Shown here piece by piece: positions 16,840 to 26,307 of a stretch of 64,000 bases of DNA. The position numbers and the translations under genes were made by a program. Under the pieces are notes generated by a model, which saw only the letters and a list, made by a program, of their open reading frames with translations, did no database searches and had not been told where the DNA came from. The DNA comes from Streptomyces gossypii (lineage in GTDB: Bacteria; Actinomycetota; Actinomycetes; Streptomycetales; Streptomycetaceae), in the NCBI RefSeq assembly GCF_025165795.1, contig NZ_JAJAGO010000002.1, positions 248,001-312,000 on the forward strand. Direction: 5' to 3'. Within the stretch, counting starts at the first letter, position 1; the number at the start of each line of letters is the position of its first letter.

Positions 16840-18408
16840 TCACTCACCCAGCGGGGCGACCGGCCCTCCGGCCGACCCTCCGACCGGCCGGGCGACCGGC
16901 TGTCCGTCCGGTGGTGTGCCCCAGCCCACCGGGCCGCCGAGTCCGGCGTCGCCCCTCTCCGCGGCGGCCCGCCGGCTCCGTGCGGTGTAGCCGAGCACGA
17001 ACTGGTCCGGCGCCCGGTCCAGCACTCCTCCCGCGGGATCGTCGGTACCGTCCCGGCGTACCACATCGCGTTCCGGCATGAGCACATCCCGGACGATCAC
17101 CGCGCACAGGTAGAGCGTCCCGGCGAGATGGATGAGGATCACCAGCTGATAGCCCTCCTGCGGCAGCCCCTGGTGGTCGTCGCCACTGCTGTTGTAACCG
17201 AGGTACATCCAGATGCCGAGGAAGTAGATCACCTCGCAGGCCTGCCAGATCAGGAAGTCCCGCCACCTGGGGCGGGCCAGGGCGGCCAGCGGGATCAGCC
17301 ACAGCACGTACTGCGGTGAGTAGACCTTGTTGGTCAGGATGAACAGTGCGATGACGAGGAAGGCCAGCTGAGGGAAGCGAGGGCGGCGCGGGGCGTACAG
17401 AGTCAGGACCGCGAGGGCGGCACAGCCCAGCAGCATCAGGATCATGGCGTAGAGGTTCGCGTCCTCCAACGGGTTCTCGGTGCGCTGCGAGATGATCAGC
17501 CAGAAGGAACCGAAGTCCACCGGCCGCTCCTGGCTGAAGGTGTAGAACTTCGCCCAGCCATCCGGGGCCCACAGCATCACCGGCACGTTGACGCAGGCCC
17601 AGGAGAACACGGTGCTGAGCGTCACGGCCCCGAAGGCCCGCCAGCGTCCGGCCCGCCAGCAGAGCAGCAGCAGGGGGCCCAGCAGCAGCAGCGGATACAG
17701 CTTGGCGGCGGTGGCCAGACCGAGCAGCACCCCGGCGGCCAGCGGCCTGCTGCGTCCCCACAGAAGCATCGCGGCGGCGGTCAGTGCGACGGCCAGCAGG
17801 TCCCAGTTGATCGTCGAGGTGAGCGCGAAGGCGGGTGCCAGAGCGACCAGCAGGGCGTCCCAGGGGCGGAACGGGTGGGTGCGGCTCACACACACGGCGA
17901 TGACCGCCACGCACACCATCAGCATGCCGCAGTTGATCAGCCAGTACGCCTTCTCCTGGTCGACGATGGTGCCGCCGGGCGTCATCCAGGCCGCGACCTT
18001 CATGAAGAGCCCGGTGAGGACCGGGTATTCGAGGTACTCCATCCCGCCGGAGGTCTCCTGCGGGATGCGGTCGAAATAGGGCACCAGGTTGTCGGCGAAG
18101 CCCCGCCCGTTGTAGAGGTGCGGGATATCGGAGTAGCACGCGTGTGCGTACTGACTGCCCTGCCCGGAGAACCAGCCGCCGTTGTAGCAGGGCAGTTTCT
18201 GCACCATGCCCAGCGCGAACATCCCCAGCGCCGTCAGCACGATCACCCGTACCGGTGTCCACCAGCCCAGGCCGATCGCCGCCCGCTTGCCCACCGGGCC
18301 GCCGATCAGCTCACTGCCCGCCGCGGCGACCTCGTCCTGCTCCGTGGGCCGGACGACCCAGGAGGACGCGGTGGGCTCCGACTGCCGCTTCCGGTGCACG
18401 CTCGTCAT
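16840..18408 (-). CDS. GT87-family polyprenyl-phosphate-sugar glycosyltransferase
   Basis: 522 residues from the ATG at 18408 (MTSVHRKRQSEP). A short cytoplasmic N-terminus precedes ~10-12 transmembrane helices. Features of the DUF2029/GT87 family are seen in LEYPVLTGLFMKVAAWM, STINWDLLAVALTAAAM, LLGLATAAKLYPLLLLGP and NKVYSPQYVLWLIPLAAL. Members use polyprenyl-phosphate sugars on the outer face of the membrane (for example PimE). It lies downstream of the class A PBP gene, the same pairing as Rv0050 (ponA1) and Rv0051 in M. tuberculosis, suggesting a role in wall glycan. The precise acceptor is unknown. Confidence 0.87.
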   Translation of the reverse strand: MTSVHRKRQSEPTASSWVVRPTEQDEVAAAGSELIGGPVGKRAAIGLGWWTPVRVIVLTALGMFALGMVQKLPCYNGGWFSGQGSQYAHACYSDIPHLYNGRGFADNLVPYFDRIPQETSGGMEYLEYPVLTGLFMKVAAWMTPGGTIVDQEKAYWLINCGMLMVCVAVIAVCVSRTHPFRPWDALLVALAPAFALTSTINWDLLAVALTAAAMLLWGRSRPLAAGVLLGLATAAKLYPLLLLGPLLLLCWRAGRWRAFGAVTLSTVFSWACVNVPVMLWAPDGWAKFYTFSQERPVDFGSFWLIISQRTENPLEDANLYAMILMLLGCAALAVLTLYAPRRPRFPQLAFLVIALFILTNKVYSPQYVLWLIPLAALARPRWRDFLIWQACEVIYFLGIWMYLGYNSSGDDHQGLPQEGYQLVILIHLAGTLYLCAVIVRDVLMPERDVVRRDGTDDPAGGVLDRAPDQFVLGYTARSRRAAAERGDAGLGGPVGWGTPPDGQPVARPVGGSAGGPVAPLGE

Positions 18409-18459
18409 GGGGCACATCCTGCCGCATGAACGCGGCGGCGCCGGAACCCCGGACAGCCA

Positions 18460-18491
18460 GAAGCCCCGCACAGCACGCTGTGCGGGGCTTC
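18460..18491 (-). terminator. Terminator of the PBP gene
   Basis: Arms 18460-18473 and 18478-18491 (AAGCCCCGCACAG and complement, 14 bp) with a 4-nt loop, 13 nt beyond the PBP stop and before the GT87 start. It implies the two genes are not simply one transcript. Confidence 0.75.
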
Positions 18492-18503
18492 CGGACGGGC
18501 GGG

Positions 18504-21206
18504 TCAGCCCCGGCGCTCTCCGGACGGGTCGGGGAGGACGCCGCCGTCGTCTTCGTTTCCGCCGCCAGGATCACCGTTGCTCTGGCCCTGATCGGTGCCC
18601 TCGTCCGTGCCCTCGTCAGTGCCGCCAGGATCACCGTTGCTCTGGCCCTGGTCCATGCCTTCGTCCACGCAGCCCCAGTCGTAGCAGCTCTCCGACGGAT
18701 CCGGGCTCTCGGGCGGATCGGAGGACTCGGGCGGCTTGGAGGACTCCGGCGGCTTGGTGGGCTCCGGCGGATCGGAGGACTCGGGCGGCTCGGTGGTCTC
18801 CGGTGCCTTCTCGGTCTGCGTCGGGCTGGGCTCGGGGCAGGTGCTGTGGCTGCAGACCTTCTTACCGATCGGACCGGGCTTGGGGAAGTCCAGCTTCTTC
18901 TTGCCCTTCATCGCCTTGAGCATGTAGTCGACCCACACGTCCGAGGGGAAGGAGGCGCCGTGGATCGTCTCCTCGCCCGCGGTGCCGTACATGGGCAGGA
19001 ACTCCGGCTTCTCCGCCTGGTCGTCCATCCGCCACATGCCGATGGAGGTGGAGAGCTGCTTGGTGTAGCCGGTGAACCAGGCGGTCTTGTTGTCGTCCGT
19101 GGTGCCGGTCTTGGCCGCCACCGGACGGTTCAGCGCCTTGGTCTTGGTGCCGGTGCCCTTCTGGGCGACCGTCTCCAGCATGCTGGTCACGTTGTCGGCG
19201 ATGTTCGCGTTGAAGGCCCGCGAGGTCTTCTTCTCGTGCGTGTAGACCGGGGAACCGCCGTCTTTGACCTCGGTGACCGAGTACGGTTCGGCCTTCTCGC
19301 CGCTCTGCGCGAAGGTGGCGTAGCCGTTCGCCATCCGGATCGCGCTCGGCGCCGAGATGCCCAGCGAGAAGGCGGGGGTGAGGGTGTCGGGCAGGCTCTC
19401 CTCATTGACGCCCGAGTCCAGCGCGGCCTGCTTCACCTTACCGAGACCGACGTCCATGCCCAGTTGGATGAACGGGGTGTTGGCCGACCACTGCATGGCC
19501 TCGCGGAGGTCGATGTCGCCGTAGCTGGTGCCCTCGTCGTTCTTCTGGTGCCACTCCTCGTTGTCCTCGTTGAGCCAGGTGTCGCCGTTGTACTCGAGGA
19601 GTTTCACCTTGTTGTCGCCGTTGTAGACGCTGCGGGGAGACACGGGGGTGCGGCTGTCCGGGCCTTGTTCCTCCGGCCCGTCCGGGTCGCGTACGCCGTC
19701 CCGCATCGCGGCGGCCATCACGAAGGGCTTGAAGGTGGAGCCGACCGCGGCACCGGTGTAGTCGGCGTTGTTCGCGTAGTGGGTGACGGCGGACTCACCG
19801 CCGTAGATGGCGACGATCGCACCGTCTCCTGGTTTCACCGAAGCGCCGCCGAACTGGACGTGCTTGTCCTCCTTCCGCTTCTCCGGGTCGAAGTTCTCCT
19901 TCTTGATCTTCTTGACGCTGTCTTCCATCGCCAGCGTCTTCTTCTTGTCGAAGGTGGTGTGGATCTCATAGCCGCCGCGCTTGAGATCCTGGTCGGTGAT
20001 CTTGCTATCCGGGTTGTTGGTGATGTCGTTGTTGGCGAGGTTGACCAGGTAGCCGATCTGGCCCTTGAGGTTGGTCGCCTTCTCCGGCGGCTTCACCTTC
20101 GGGAACTTCTTGATCTTGTCCCGGTCGGCCTGGTCCAGCAGGCCGACCTCCACCTCGCGGTCCAGGATCCACTCCCAACGGGCCTCCGCCCGCTTTCGGT
20201 TCTTCGCCTGCGTCTGCAACGAGCCGCCGCCCTCACCGCCGTGCGGGTCGTAGAGGTTCGGGCCGTTCAGCGTGGCCGCGAGCAGTGCGCTCTGGCTCGT
20301 GGAGAGGTCTGCGGCATCCTCGCCGAAGTACGCCTGCGACGCCGCCTGGATGCCGTAGGCGCCACGCCCGTAGTAGGCGGTGTTCAGGTATCCCGCGAGG
20401 ATGTCCTTCTTGTCCTCCTGGGCACCCACCTTTATGGAGATCAGCAGTTCCTTGGCCTTGCGCGTCACCGTCTGGCTCTGGTCCAGATAGTTGTTCTTGA
20501 CGTACTGCTGCGTGATCGTCGAGCCGGACTGCGTGTCGCCGCCCGTCGCCATCTTGAACACGGCGCGGGCGATGCCCATCGGGTCCACGCCCGCGTCCTT
20601 GTAGAACGACTCATTCTCGGCCGCGATCACGGCGTTCTGCATCGACTTGTCGATCTGCGGCAGCTTCACGTTCTGGCGGTTCTGGTCACCGCCGCCGGCG
20701 CTCACCATCCGGTCGCCGTTCGCCCAGTAGTAGACGTTCTTCTGCGAGGTCGCCGTCTTGTTCGGGTCGGGGACCTCGACCATCGCGTACGCGATCCCCA
20801 CCAGCCCCATCAGCAGTCCGACGAAGCCGACGAAGGTGCCCAGGACCTGTTTCCAGGACGGCATCCAGCGCCGCAGCCCGTCCTTGTTCGAACGGGGGTA
20901 GTCGATGAACCGCTTCTTGGCGCGCGGCTGCACCCGCCCACGGCCGCGGCCCGCGGCACGCCCGCCCGCGCCCGCTGACTCCGAGGTGCTCGCCACCCCG
21001 CGACGGCCGCGGCCGGAACCCTGCGGCGAGGCCGCTCCGGGTGATTCCGCACGCCCACCGGGTGGCTGGCCGGGAGGCGATGGCGGCGCCTGCCCGTGCG
21101 AGCTTGTGGTGGCGTCACGCGGCGGCGCGGCCCGGCGACCGGACGACGGCTGCTGGGCAGCGCGTCGGCCGCGGCCTTGCGGCTGCTTACGACGGTGGTC
21201 GCTCAT
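18504..21206 (-). CDS. Bifunctional class A penicillin-binding protein (transglycosylase/transpeptidase)
   Basis: 900 residues. A basic, Gly/Arg/Pro-rich cytoplasmic tail (~1-115) leads to one transmembrane helix (~LGTFVGFVGLLMGLVGIAYAM). The GT51 domain has IAAENESFYKDAGVDPMGI and GGSTI/QQYVK-type motifs (GSTITQQYVKNNYL). The transpeptidase has the SxxK serine in AAVGSTFKPFVMAAA, SxN in QWSANTPFIQ and KTG in AAKTGTTDDNKTAW. The C-terminus is a Pro/Glu/Ser repeat (ESSDPPEPTKPPESS) followed by a duplicated Gln/Gly/Asp tail. It polymerises and cross-links peptidoglycan. Syntenic with ponA1 (Rv0050). Divergent from the PadR gene. Confidence 0.95.
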   Translation of the reverse strand: MSDHRRKQPQGRGRRAAQQPSSGRRAAPPRDATTSSHGQAPPSPPGQPPGGRAESPGAASPQGSGRGRRGVASTSESAGAGGRAAGRGRGRVQPRAKKRFIDYPRSNKDGLRRWMPSWKQVLGTFVGFVGLLMGLVGIAYAMVEVPDPNKTATSQKNVYYWANGDRMVSAGGGDQNRQNVKLPQIDKSMQNAVIAAENESFYKDAGVDPMGIARAVFKMATGGDTQSGSTITQQYVKNNYLDQSQTVTRKAKELLISIKVGAQEDKKDILAGYLNTAYYGRGAYGIQAASQAYFGEDAADLSTSQSALLAATLNGPNLYDPHGGEGGGSLQTQAKNRKRAEARWEWILDREVEVGLLDQADRDKIKKFPKVKPPEKATNLKGQIGYLVNLANNDITNNPDSKITDQDLKRGGYEIHTTFDKKKTLAMEDSVKKIKKENFDPEKRKEDKHVQFGGASVKPGDGAIVAIYGGESAVTHYANNADYTGAAVGSTFKPFVMAAAMRDGVRDPDGPEEQGPDSRTPVSPRSVYNGDNKVKLLEYNGDTWLNEDNEEWHQKNDEGTSYGDIDLREAMQWSANTPFIQLGMDVGLGKVKQAALDSGVNEESLPDTLTPAFSLGISAPSAIRMANGYATFAQSGEKAEPYSVTEVKDGGSPVYTHEKKTSRAFNANIADNVTSMLETVAQKGTGTKTKALNRPVAAKTGTTDDNKTAWFTGYTKQLSTSIGMWRMDDQAEKPEFLPMYGTAGEETIHGASFPSDVWVDYMLKAMKGKKKLDFPKPGPIGKKVCSHSTCPEPSPTQTEKAPETTEPPESSDPPEPTKPPESSKPPESSDPPESPDPSESCYDWGCVDEGMDQGQSNGDPGGTDEGTDEGTDQGQSNGDPGGGNEDDGGVLPDPSGERRG
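18561..18650. repeat. 30-bp exact direct repeat in the PBP C-terminal tail
   Basis: 18561-18590 and 18621-18650 are identical and encode QGQSNGDPGG twice, with a TDEG-type spacer between. This is a recent in-frame duplication in a disordered extracytoplasmic tail. Confidence 0.9.
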
Positions 21207-21662
21207 TGGAAACAGCTACTCCTCGGGCAGGCGGCACGTGCGCCTGAAGGCGGCAGTTGACTTCTGGTCCCCCCGAGTACGCCCCGCCGCAGAACTGCTT
21301 CGAGCCGCACTGCACCCAGGACGAGGACGCACGGGGGAGCCTTACGGTTCCCGATTCTGTCCCGTCGCGTGGTCTGCACGACGGACACACTACGCAGCTT
21401 CAAAACGCCCCTTAGTGAACATTCAACTCATCCGACGCAAGACACCACTGAGGAATCGTGGATGTGAGTCCACTCACTCCCGTCCCGTCCGGCTCCCACT
21501 TGTCGTTGGTGAGCAAAGCGTTCTATCGTCGAGATGTATCGCGCCGATACATCGACTCGATACAGCAGTCAGCAAGCGGTCCGGCACAGCGGTTCGCTGC
21601 AGCGGTCCACACAGCGGTCCATACACGGTTCAAGCGGTACACACGGGAGGTGACGGCCGAGC
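21207..21662. promoter_or_regulatory. 456-bp divergent promoter region (PBP / PadR-ino1) with PadR operator candidate
   Basis: No gene is seen here. The strongest element is a perfect 9-bp inverted repeat, GATGTATCG (21533-21541) and CGATACATC (21545-21553), with a 3-bp spacer. A partial third copy, TCGATACAG, follows at 21557-21565. PadR regulators commonly bind such dyads at their own promoters; the PadR gene starts ~110 bp downstream. Confidence 0.7.
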
Positions 21663-22337
21663 ATGAGCAGGCGTTCCGGCATTCTCGAATTCGCCGTTCT
21701 CGGCCTGCTCCGCGAGTCCCCCATGCACGGATACGAGCTGCGCAAGCGGCTCAACACCTCGCTGGGCGTCTTCCGGGCGTTCAGTTATGGCTCCCTTTAT
21801 CCGTGCCTCAAGACGCTGGTCCAGCAGGGCTGGTTGATCGAGGAACCGGGAAATCCGCCGGAGGACCCGCTCGCGGCGCCGCTCGCCGGCCGCCGGGGGA
21901 AGATCGTCTACCGGCTGACCGCCGAGGGCAAGGAGCACTTCGAGGAGCTTCTGGCCCAGACCGGCCCGGACGCGTGGGAGGACGAGCACTTCGGAATCCG
22001 CTTCGCGTTCTTCGGTCAGACCTCGCGGGACGTGCGGGTGCGGGTGCTGGAAGGCCGTCGCACCCGGCTCGAGGAGCGGCTCGCGAAGATGCGCGCCTCC
22101 CTCGCCCGTACCCGGGAGCGGCTGGACGACTACACCCTCGAACTGCAGCGACACGGCATGGAGTCCGTGGAGCGCGAGGTCCGCTGGCTCAACGAGCTGA
22201 TCGAGAGCGAGCGGGCGGGGCGCGACCGGCGCGAGACGGGCGAGGAACCGCCGTCGGAGCACCGGTCACCAGACACGGGCGGCCTGCCCCGGCATCAGGG
22301 GGAGACCCTGCCGGATCCGTCCGACGACACCACATGA
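21663..22337 (+). CDS. PadR-family transcriptional regulator
   Basis: 224 residues. The N-terminal winged helix is [20 protein letters not shown] to [16 protein letters not shown], with the wing [20 protein letters not shown]. The C-terminal half is a long helical dimerisation region ([39 protein letters not shown]), followed by a polar tail. The ATG at 21663 follows GGAGGTGACGGCCGAGC. It is 47 bp upstream of ino1 on the same strand. The pairing with ino1 is conserved as Rv0047c/Rv0046c in M. tuberculosis, so control of inositol synthesis together with itself is likely. The ligand is unknown. Confidence 0.92.
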   Translation: MSRRSGILEFAVLGLLRESPMHGYELRKRLNTSLGVFRAFSYGSLYPCLKTLVQQGWLIEEPGNPPEDPLAAPLAGRRGKIVYRLTAEGKEHFEELLAQTGPDAWEDEHFGIRFAFFGQTSRDVRVRVLEGRRTRLEERLAKMRASLARTRERLDDYTLELQRHGMESVEREVRWLNELIESERAGRDRRETGEEPPSEHRSPDTGGLPRHQGETLPDPSDDTT

Positions 22338-22384
22338 GGTCCCGCTTCCCGCGGGTCTCAACTAGCACACAGGGAGTAACCGGA

Positions 22385-23467
22385 ATGGGTTCGGTTCGCG
22401 TAGCCATCGTCGGCGTAGGCAACTGCGCCGCCTCACTGGTCCAGGGCGTCGAGTACTACAAGGACGCCGACCCGGCCGCCAAGGTCCCGGGACTGATGCA
22501 CGTCCAGTTCGGCGACTACCACGTGCGCGACATCGAGTTCGTCGCCGCCTTCGACGTGGACGCCAAGAAGGTCGGTCTCGACCTCGCGGACGCCATCGGT
22601 GCCAGCGAGAACAACACGATCAAGATCTGTGACGTGCCCAGCACGGGCGTGCAGGTCCGCCGCGGCCACACGAACGACGGCCTCGGCAAGTACTACCGCG
22701 AGACCATCGAGGAGTCCACCGAGGAGCCGGTGGACATGGTCAAGGCGCTCAAGGACAGCGGCGCCGACGTCCTCGTCTGCTACCTGCCGGTCGGCTCGCA
22801 GACCGCCGTGGAGTACTACGCCCAGGTGGCTATCGACGCCAAGGTCGGCTTCGTCAACGCGCTGCCGGTCTTCATCGCCGGCACCAAGGAGTGGGCCGAC
22901 AAGTTCACCGAGGCGGGCGTGCCCATCGTCGGTGACGACATCAAGTCGCAGGTGGGCGCCACCATCACGCACCGCGTGATGGCCAAGCTGTTCGAGGACC
23001 GGGGCGTCGTCCTGGACCGCACGATGCAGCTGAACGTCGGCGGCAACATGGACTTCAAGAACATGCTGGAGCGGGAGCGTCTGGAGTCCAAGAAGATCTC
23101 CAAGACGCAGGCCGTCACCTCGCAGATCCCCGACCGCGACCTGGGCGCGGACAACGTCCACATCGGCCCGTCCGACTACGTCGCCTGGCTGGACGACCGC
23201 AAGTGGGCGTACGTGCGCCTCGAGGGCCGTGCGTTCGGTGACGTGCCGCTCAACCTCGAGTACAAGCTGGAGGTCTGGGACTCGCCGAACTCGGCGGGTG
23301 TCATCATCGACGCGCTGCGTGCCGCGAAGATCGCCAAGGACCGGGGGATCGGCGGCCCGATCCTCTCGGCCTCCTCGTACTTCATGAAGTCGCCGCCGGT
23401 GCAGTACTTCGACGACGAGGCCCGGCGCAACGTCGAGCTGTTCATCGAGGGCAAGGACGTCGACTGA
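22385..23467 (+). CDS. ino1: myo-Inositol-1-phosphate synthase
   Basis: 360 residues from the ATG at 22385, with GGGAG upstream. The open frame extends far upstream through the PadR gene in another phase and is not coding there. NAD-binding [16 protein letters not shown] starts the Rossmann fold. Catalytic-site regions are recognisable in [18 protein letters not shown] and [21 protein letters not shown], and the C-terminus in [18 protein letters not shown]. It converts glucose-6-phosphate to inositol-1-phosphate, the precursor of phosphatidylinositol and mycothiol in actinobacteria. Likely co-transcribed with padR and ended by the hairpin at 23515-23557. Confidence 0.97.
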   Translation: MGSVRVAIVGVGNCAASLVQGVEYYKDADPAAKVPGLMHVQFGDYHVRDIEFVAAFDVDAKKVGLDLADAIGASENNTIKICDVPSTGVQVRRGHTNDGLGKYYRETIEESTEEPVDMVKALKDSGADVLVCYLPVGSQTAVEYYAQVAIDAKVGFVNALPVFIAGTKEWADKFTEAGVPIVGDDIKSQVGATITHRVMAKLFEDRGVVLDRTMQLNVGGNMDFKNMLERERLESKKISKTQAVTSQIPDRDLGADNVHIGPSDYVAWLDDRKWAYVRLEGRAFGDVPLNLEYKLEVWDSPNSAGVIIDALRAAKIAKDRGIGGPILSASSYFMKSPPVQYFDDEARRNVELFIEGKDVD

Positions 23468-23514
23468 CGGGTGACTGCCGGGCGGCAACCGCCTGATCAG
23501 TGACGGCCGAGCGA

Positions 23515-23557
23515 CGCGGGAGGGCCCCGGACATCCGCTGTCCGGGGCCCTCCCGCG
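23515..23557. terminator. Bidirectional terminator after ino1
   Basis: Perfect 19-bp arms (23515-23533, 23539-23557) with a 5-nt loop, between the ino1 stop and the convergent alanine-racemase-like stop. Confidence 0.9.
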
Positions 23558-23603
23558 TGGTGTGCGCGCCGTCCGCGTCCGCGACGCTCTGGCCGCGCGT
23601 GTC

Positions 23604-24635
23604 TCAGCGGTCGACCGCGCGGTCCACCATCGTCGTGGTGTGCCGCAGATGCGCGACCAGTTCCTCGCCCACCTTCGGCTCCGGCGCGTCGTCCGGCACG
23701 AACAGGATCGACACCTGCATGTGCGGCGGCTCCGCGAACCAGCGCTGCTTGCCGCCCCACACGAACGGCGAGAGGTTCCGGTTCACCGTCGCCAGCCCGG
23801 CCCGTGCGACGCCCTTGGCACGGGAGGACATGCCGTGCAGCGCCTTCGGCGCCTCCAGCCCCACTCCGTGCGAAGTCCCGCCCGCCACCACGACCAGCCA
23901 GCCGTCGCCCGCTGTCTTCTGCTGCCGGTAGCCGAAGCGGTCGCCCTTGGCCACGCGCGACACGTCCAGCACGGAACCCCGGTACTCGGTCGCGTGGTGG
24001 TCCCCGAGCCACAGGTTGGTGCCGATCCGGGCCCGGAAGTTCGTCCGCGGGAACTGCTGCTGGAGGCGCGCGAACTCGTCCGGCTTGAGATGGCTGACGA
24101 ACATGGTGTCCAGCGGCAGCCGGGCGGCCCGCAGCCGGTCCATCCAGCCGATCACCTCGTCCACCGCGTCCGTGCCGTCCGTACGGTCCAGCGGCAGGTG
24201 GATCGCGAAGCCCTCCAGGCGCACCTCGTCGATCGCGGCGTGCAGTCTGCCCAGGTCCGCCTCGGTGACGCCGTGCCGCTTCATGCTGCTCATCACCTCG
24301 ACGACCACCCGCGCGCCGCGCATCAGGCCCACGCCCTCCACCGAGGACACCGACCGGATCACCCGGTCCGGCAGCGGCACCGGCTCCTCGTCCCGCCGGT
24401 AGGGGGTGAGCACGAGCAGGTCGCCGCCGAAGTAGTCCTTGGTGCGCGCCGCCTCATAGGTGGTGCCGACGGCCAGCACGTCCGAGCCGAAGCGGGTGAC
24501 CTCCTCGGCCAGCCGCTCGTGGCCGAAGCCGTAGCCGTTGCCCTTGCAGACGGGGACGATGCCGGGGAACTGCTTGATCACCGACTGCTGGTGCGCCCGC
24601 CAGCGGTCAGAGTCGACGTAGAGGGTGAGCGCCAT
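23604..24635 (-). CDS. Alanine racemase-like PLP fold-type III protein
   Basis: 343 residues. The N-terminal TIM-barrel-like region has the PLP-lysine context VPVCKGNGYGFGHERLAEE, corresponding to the KxNAYG motif of alanine racemases, and a barrel with HLPLDRTDGTDAVDEVIGW. The C-terminal domain is shorter and divergent from true Alr, so racemase activity is uncertain. It is followed ~100 bp downstream in transcription order after femX (femX stop 24736, this start 24635). The context suggests a part in supplying or handling amino acids for the peptidoglycan cross-bridge. Streptomycetes usually have their canonical alr elsewhere. Confidence 0.82.
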   Translation of the reverse strand: MALTLYVDSDRWRAHQQSVIKQFPGIVPVCKGNGYGFGHERLAEEVTRFGSDVLAVGTTYEAARTKDYFGGDLLVLTPYRRDEEPVPLPDRVIRSVSSVEGVGLMRGARVVVEVMSSMKRHGVTEADLGRLHAAIDEVRLEGFAIHLPLDRTDGTDAVDEVIGWMDRLRAARLPLDTMFVSHLKPDEFARLQQQFPRTNFRARIGTNLWLGDHHATEYRGSVLDVSRVAKGDRFGYRQQKTAGDGWLVVVAGGTSHGVGLEAPKALHGMSSRAKGVARAGLATVNRNLSPFVWGGKQRWFAEPPHMQVSILFVPDDAPEPKVGEELVAHLRHTTTMVDRAVDR

Positions 24636-24735
24636 GGTGGTCGGTTGCCTTTCGGTGTGGTGGTCGATGGGATGAGGTGCGGCGGTGGGCGGGGCGGCCC
24701 CCGGCGGGGCGGACCGGAGCAGGCCAGGGCGGCCG

Positions 24736-25854
24736 TCAGCGCCGGGACATGTACATGTCCAGCGCCTTGTGCAGCAGCTTGTTGAGCGGGAAGTCCCACT
24801 CGCCGAGATACTCCGCAGCCTGCCCGCCGGTGCCCACTTTGAACTGGATCAGGCCGAACAGATGGTCGGTCTCGTCCAGTGAGTCGCTGATGCCCCGCAG
24901 GTCGTACACGCTGGCCCCGAGCGCGTACGCGTCCTGCAGCATCCGCCACTGCATCGCGTTCGACGGCCGCACCTCGCGCTTGTGGTTCGCCGAGGCGCCG
25001 TAGGAGTACCAGACGTGCCCGCCCACGATCAGCATCGTCGCCGCGGCGACCGCCTCGCCCTCGTGCATGGCGAAGTACAGCCGCATGCGGTTCGGGTCCT
25101 CGCCGTTCAGCGTCTGCCACATGCGCTGGAAGTAACTCAGCGGACGCGGGCGGAAGTGGTCCCGCTCCGCGGTGATCTCGTACAGGCGCTGCCACTCGGC
25201 CAGGTGTTCGTAACCACCCTGGACGACCTCGACACCCGCCTTGTCGGCCTTCTTGATGTTGCGGCGCCACAGCTGGTTGAAGCCCTTGTGGACCTCCTCC
25301 AGCGTGCGGCCCTCCAGCGGCACCTGGTAGACGTAGCGCGGCTGGACGTCGCCGAACCCGGCGCCGGCGTCCTCGCCCTGCTGCCAGCCCATCTTGCGCA
25401 GCCGGTCCGCCACCTCGAACGCGCGGGGCTCGATGTGGGTCGCCTCCACTTCGCGCAGCCGCATGACGTCCGTGTCCTGGATGCCCCGCTTGATCGCGGG
25501 CGCGTCCCAGCGCCGGATCACCACGGGCGGGCCCATCTTCACCGAGAAGGCGCCGTGCTGCTTGAGGTGCGCCAGCATCGGCTTGAGCCATTCCTCGAGG
25601 TTCGGCGCATACCAGTTGATCACCGGGCCCTCGGGGAGGTACGCCAGATACCGCTTCACCTTGGGCAACTGGCGGTAGAGCACCAGCCCGGCGCCGACGA
25701 GGCGCCCCTCCCGGTCGAACCAGCCCAGATTCTCCGACCGCCACTCGCTCTTGACGTCCGCCCACGCCGGCACCTGGCAGTGGCTGGCCGACTGCAGGCT
25801 CTGGATGTACGCCAGATGCTGCTCGCGACTGATGGTCCTCAGGGTCAGGCTCAT
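24736..25854 (-). CDS. femX: FemAB-family peptidyltransferase FemX (peptidoglycan cross-bridge)
   Basis: 372 residues beginning MSLTLRTISREQHLAYIQ. The two GNAT-like subdomains of the FemABX fold are visible: CQVPAWADVKSEWRSENLGW, KVKRYLAYLPEGPVINW and the C-terminal HVWYSYGASANHKREVRPSNAMQWRMLQDAYALG, with DLRGISDSLDETDHLFGLIQFK. These enzymes use aminoacyl-tRNA to add bridge residues to lipid II. In Streptomyces FemX adds glycine to LL-diaminopimelate. Same strand and probably same operon as the alanine-racemase-like gene. The symbol is based on family and the conserved location. Confidence 0.9.
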   Translation of the reverse strand: MSLTLRTISREQHLAYIQSLQSASHCQVPAWADVKSEWRSENLGWFDREGRLVGAGLVLYRQLPKVKRYLAYLPEGPVINWYAPNLEEWLKPMLAHLKQHGAFSVKMGPPVVIRRWDAPAIKRGIQDTDVMRLREVEATHIEPRAFEVADRLRKMGWQQGEDAGAGFGDVQPRYVYQVPLEGRTLEEVHKGFNQLWRRNIKKADKAGVEVVQGGYEHLAEWQRLYEITAERDHFRPRPLSYFQRMWQTLNGEDPNRMRLYFAMHEGEAVAAATMLIVGGHVWYSYGASANHKREVRPSNAMQWRMLQDAYALGASVYDLRGISDSLDETDHLFGLIQFKVGTGGQAAEYLGEWDFPLNKLLHKALDMYMSRR

Positions 25855-25868
25855 ACGGGACGCTCCTC

Positions 25869-25916
25869 CGGCGACGGGGGTACCCCCAGGCCCAGCTCTG
25901 GGGGGAGGCTCGCCGG
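25869..25916. repeat. Small intergenic palindromic element
   Basis: Contains GGGGGTACCCCC followed by a CCCAGctCTGGG hairpin, flanked by CCGGCGA and TCGCCGG, so the whole can fold. Short GGGTACCC-type intergenic hairpins of this kind recur in streptomycete genomes. It lies just upstream of femX and could act as a terminator for the preceding small gene. Confidence 0.45.
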
Positions 25917-25974
25917 GAAGCCTACTGCGCTGCGGAACGCCCCGTTCAGGCGCAGCTACACAGGGGGGCGGGTG

Positions 25975-26307
25975 TCAGCCGAGCAGTCCGCCGAACGGCC
26001 CGCCGTAAGCGATCCCGAGGAAGAGGCCGACGGCCGCCGCGCCGAGCCCGAGCACCAGCAGGAAGCGCTCGGCGGTGGTGGCCGAGATGAACTGCCCCCA
26101 GCCGCCGGTGAGGATGCCCGCCATCCCCGCCCAGGAGGCGAGCAGATGCAGGTTCGCCCACTCCCGCTCGGTGATGAGGGCCGTCACGAAGGCGACCGCC
26201 CCGAGCAGGACCGTCGCCGCGACGAAGGTGTTCTGGACCGGATGGGCCTTGCCGTCCGTGTTGAGCCGGGAGGCGAAACCGCGCGAAGAACGAGCTGCTT
26301 GTGCCAT
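25975..26307 (-). CDS. Small hypothetical membrane protein, 3 transmembrane helices
   Basis: 110 residues; the ATG at 26307 has an ideal GGAGGT 6 nt upstream. Hydrophobic segments are VAATVLLGAVAFVTALI, LLASWAGMAGILTGGWGQFI and FLLVLGLGAAAVGLFLGIAY. There is no recognisable catalytic motif. The conserved position between femX and rpsF suggests an envelope-related protein of unknown function. Divergent from rpsF. Confidence 0.85.
   Translation of the reverse strand: MAQAARSSRGFASRLNTDGKAHPVQNTFVAATVLLGAVAFVTALITEREWANLHLLASWAGMAGILTGGWGQFISATTAERFLLVLGLGAAAVGLFLGIAYGGPFGGLLG

Noticed and set aside
16782..17087. N-terminal extension of the MFS protein through parS
   Set aside because: Would add ~100 non-hydrophobic residues overlapping the GT87 C-terminus; MPLVGDL start has a ribosome site.
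18144..20978. 944-codon plus-strand frame opposite the PBP and GT87 genes
   Set aside because: Crosses two real genes and their terminator; composition is a shadow of the PBP gene.
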